Source: an uncultured Alphaproteobacteria bacterium
Lineage (GTDB): Bacteria > Pseudomonadota > Alphaproteobacteria > RF32 > CAG-239
Assembly: GCA_944391355.1 (NCBI GenBank)
Contig: CALXTG010000002.1
Location: 1 to 7,547, forward strand
Direction of reading: 5' to 3'
DNA: 7,547 bases
Shown: in pieces, positions 5,872 through 7,547 of the stretch
Numbering within the stretch: position 1 is the first letter of the stretch
How the letters are laid out: each line of letters starts with the position of its first letter
The notes under the pieces: model-generated
Seen by the model: only the letters and a program-made list of their open reading frames with translations
Databases searched by the model: none
What the model was told of the DNA's origin: nothing
Translations under genes and position numbers: made by a program

Positions 5872-6717
5872 ATGGAACCAAGAATAATTAAAATCGGTAA
5901 CTTTTCAATCAGCAACCGCCTGCCTTTGGCGCTTTTGGCCGGCCCCTGCCAGATAGAAAGCCGTCAGCATGCGATAGATATGGCCGGGGCAATGGTTGAA
6001 ATTACCAAAGAACTGGGCATAAACTACATTTTCAAAGCCTCTTTTGACAAAGCCAACCGCACGTCGCTGAACACACCGCGCGGCGTCGGCCTTGAAGAGG
6101 GCATGCGTACCTTTGATGAAATTAAAAAACTCTATAACAATATTCCGATTGTCACAGATGTTCATGAAAAAGAACAATGCGCCGAAGTCGCGCCGCATGT
6201 AGATATGCTGCAAATTCCGGCTTTTCTCTGCCGCCAAACCGATTTAATGGTTGCCGCTGCCGAGACCGGTAAAGTTATCAATATCAAAAAAGGCCAGTTT
6301 CTGGCGCCTTGGGATGTCAACAGTCTGGTCAAAAAATGTGATGATTCCGGCAACAGCAACGTCTGTCTGACCGAACGCGGTTCAAGTTTCGGCTATAACA
6401 CGCTGGTAACCGATATGCGCTCGCTGCCGCAAATGGCTAAAAATACCGGCTGTCCGGTTATTTTTGATGCGACCCATTCGGTGCAGCAGCCCGGCGGTCT
6501 CGGCGGATGTTCAGGCGGTCAGCGCGAATTCGCGCCGGTTCTGGCGCGTGCGGCGGTTGCCGTCGGTGTTGCCGCCGTCTTTATCGAAACGCATGATAAT
6601 CCGGAAAAAGCTTTGTCTGACGGTCCGAATATGATTTATTTGAAAGATATGAAACGGGTTTTAAGCGAATTAATGGCTTATGACCGCCTTACCAAGGAAA
6701 CGGTCAAACCTTACTGA
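5872..6717 (+). CDS. kdsA: 3-deoxy-8-phosphooctulonate (Kdo-8-P) synthase, metal-dependent type
   Basis: The 281-residue TIM-barrel enzyme condenses phosphoenolpyruvate with arabinose 5-phosphate to Kdo-8-phosphate, precursor of the inner core of lipopolysaccharide. Family blocks include LLAGPCQIES (21-30), FKASFDKANRTS (54-65), GLEEGMRTFDEI, PAFLCRQTDL, FLAPWDV, FDATHSVQQPGG and ALSDGPNMI. Length is close to E. coli KdsA (284). The GPC cysteine (C26) together with H202, E239 and D250 corresponds to the four metal ligands of the Aquifex-type metal-dependent class; the E. coli metal-independent enzyme has asparagine in place of the cysteine. ATG 5872 is chosen for its good ribosome binding site and typical N-terminus. 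The stop codon overlaps the recO start (TGATG), so the two are probably co-translated. A promoter may lie in the short 5831-5858 gap, but none is clear. DAHP synthase is a related family; the conserved blocks favour KdsA. Confidence 0.96.
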   Translation: MEPRIIKIGNFSISNRLPLALLAGPCQIESRQHAIDMAGAMVEITKELGINYIFKASFDKANRTSLNTPRGVGLEEGMRTFDEIKKLYNNIPIVTDVHEKEQCAEVAPHVDMLQIPAFLCRQTDLMVAAAETGKVINIKKGQFLAPWDVNSLVKKCDDSGNSNVCLTERGSSFGYNTLVTDMRSLPQMAKNTGCPVIFDATHSVQQPGGLGGCSGGQREFAPVLARAAVAVGVAAVFIETHDNPEKALSDGPNMIYLKDMKRVLSELMAYDRLTKETVKPY

Positions 6718-7436
6718 TGACACAGTTTAATGACGAAGGTTATATAATTGCTCTGCGGCGGCACGGTGAGAATTCGCTGATTCTCACCGTGTTGAGCCGT
6801 TTTAACGGCAAGATAACCGGCTATGTCAAAAATGCCCTGACTAAAAAGAACAGCGGCGTCTATCAACTTGGAAACCTGCTGAATTTTGAAGCCTATGCCC
6901 GGGTAGAAGAAAATATGCTGACTCTGAAGGCAGAACTGGCGGCGCCGTCAGCCGTCAATTTTCTTTCCGATGCCCGCAAATTGGCGGCTTTATCGTCTTT
7001 TTGCAGTCTCTGCAATATCTGTATGCCTGAAAAAGAAAATCTGGAACGTTTTTATTATTACGTTGACAGTTTTTTTAATCTTATAAATGAAGATAACTGG
7101 ATAACGCATTATGCTTACTTTGAATTTTATCTGTTGGAGCATCTGGGGATCGGTTTAGATCTGAGTGAATGTTCGGCCACCGGCGTTACCGAAAATCTGA
7201 CTTATGTTTCGCCCAAAAGCGGTAAGGCGGTTTGCGCCGAAGCCGGCGAACCTTACAAAGACCGCTTGTTCAGATTTCCCCGTTTTATTTTGGAAAAAAA
7301 CTATGCGCCCGCAGCTGCGGAACTGACAGATTTATTGAAGATGACCGGATTTTTCCTCAATAAAAACTTTTTTGCCGCTCATGGCTTGAAATTCCCGATA
7401 AACCGTGCTAATTTGCTGGAAAATTTAGGATTATAA
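6717..7436 (+). CDS. recO: DNA repair protein RecO
   Basis: The 239-residue protein resembles alphaproteobacterial RecO. The N-terminal OB-fold region (about 1-80) opens with DEGYIIALRRHGENSLILTVLSRFNGKITGYVK. A helical middle follows, and then the C-terminal signature LDLSECSATGVTENLTYVSPKSGKAVCAEAGEPYKDRLFRFP at about 149-191. RecO works with RecR (and RecF) to load RecA onto SSB-coated single strands during gap repair. The only cysteines of the C-terminal region (C153, C173) do not form the four-cysteine zinc knuckle found in some RecO proteins, as is usual for this lineage. The ATG shares its A with the kdsA stop codon. The nearest purine-rich site (AAGGAA, 6694-6699) is 17 bases away, which suggests translational coupling. 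A perfect 12-bp inverted repeat lies within codons 16-25. parC follows after ten bases. Confidence 0.9.
   Translation: MTQFNDEGYIIALRRHGENSLILTVLSRFNGKITGYVKNALTKKNSGVYQLGNLLNFEAYARVEENMLTLKAELAAPSAVNFLSDARKLAALSSFCSLCNICMPEKENLERFYYYVDSFFNLINEDNWITHYAYFEFYLLEHLGIGLDLSECSATGVTENLTYVSPKSGKAVCAEAGEPYKDRLFRFPRFILEKNYAPAAAELTDLLKMTGFFLNKNFFAAHGLKFPINRANLLENLGL
6762..6791 (+). repeat. perfect 12-bp hairpin inside the start of recO
   Basis: CACGGTGAGAAT (6762-6773) is exactly complementary to 6780-6791 across the 6-base loop TCGCTG. It encodes residues 16-25 of RecO (HGENSLILTV), about 45 bases after the start codon. No T tract follows, so it does not look like a terminator. It could slow ribosomes or influence mRNA stability, but it could also arise from the conserved HGE-S motif by chance. 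Confidence 0.6.
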
Positions 7437-7446
7437 AGGTGTTTGA

Positions 7447-7547
7447 ATGCCCGAAACTGCTGAAAAAATAAAAGATGTCCATCTTGCCGAAGAACTGAGC
7501 AACCGTTATTTGTCTTATGCGATGTCGACCATTGTCGACCGCGCGCT
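7447..7547 (+). CDS. parC: DNA topoisomerase IV subunit A, N-terminus (runs off right edge)
   Basis: The first 33 codons read MPETAEKIKDVHLAEELSNR followed by YLSYAMSTIVDRAL, the opening of a type IIA topoisomerase A subunit. The YLSYAMSTI wording and the position directly after recO favour ParC over GyrA, whose usual form is closer to YLDYAMSVIV. With ParE it decatenates daughter chromosomes. The catalytic tyrosine and the quinolone-resistance region lie beyond the window. AAAGG (7435-7439) is seven bases before the ATG, and the gap to recO is ten bases, so it probably belongs to a kdsA-recO-parC transcript. Confidence 0.85.
   Translation, partial: MPETAEKIKDVHLAEELSNRYLSYAMSTIVDRA

Overview
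The window looks like chromosomal housekeeping DNA from a Gram-negative, flagellated alphaproteobacterium with moderate base composition. Supporting signs are a flagellin N-terminus of the alphaproteobacterial type, a Kdo-8-phosphate synthase (so lipopolysaccharide is made), a PpiD-type periplasmic folding factor, the tpiA-secG-pyrG-kdsA order, and a recO-parC pair. I would guess an uncultured or host-associated alphaproteobacterial lineage rather than a classic model genus. That guess rests on gene order and protein flavour only, with no database search.

Layout: positions 1-397 hold the 5' third of a flagellin gene on the minus strand, running off the left edge. Positions 398-855 have no intact gene. 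They contain two modular inverted-repeat elements (about 403-506 and 580-666), a short relic of a second flagellin start (517-543) with its own ribosome binding site, an AT-rich stretch, and an intrinsic terminator (800-839). Positions 856-2736 hold ppiD on the minus strand. Its promoter region at 2737-2920 is shared, back to back, with the plus-strand cluster: tpiA (2921-3685), secG (3705-4034), a hairpin terminator, pyrG (4111-5778), a second terminator, kdsA (5872-6717), recO (6717-7436, overlapping kdsA by one base) and the beginning of parC (7447 to the right edge).

Functionally the genes are core: glycolysis (TPI), protein export and periplasmic folding (SecG, PpiD), CTP synthesis (PyrG), Kdo synthesis for lipid A-core (KdsA, which in Gram-negatives feeds the CTP-dependent CMP-Kdo step), recombinational repair (RecO), chromosome decatenation (ParC) and motility (flagellin). 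The terminators split the plus-strand cluster into probable units tpiA-secG, pyrG, and kdsA-recO-parC.

I see no obvious new multi-gene system. The unusual part is the flagellin upstream region. A repeat element sits between a vestigial flagellin start (peptide MSGISLTAS) and the working start (MSTISLTAS), and the relic reading frame ends in an ATGA overlap with the working gene. A neighbouring element has arms whose six differences are all compensatory base-pair changes. Smaller oddities are a 12-codon leader frame before tpiA, a perfect 12-bp hairpin inside the start of recO, and a metal-dependent-type KdsA.
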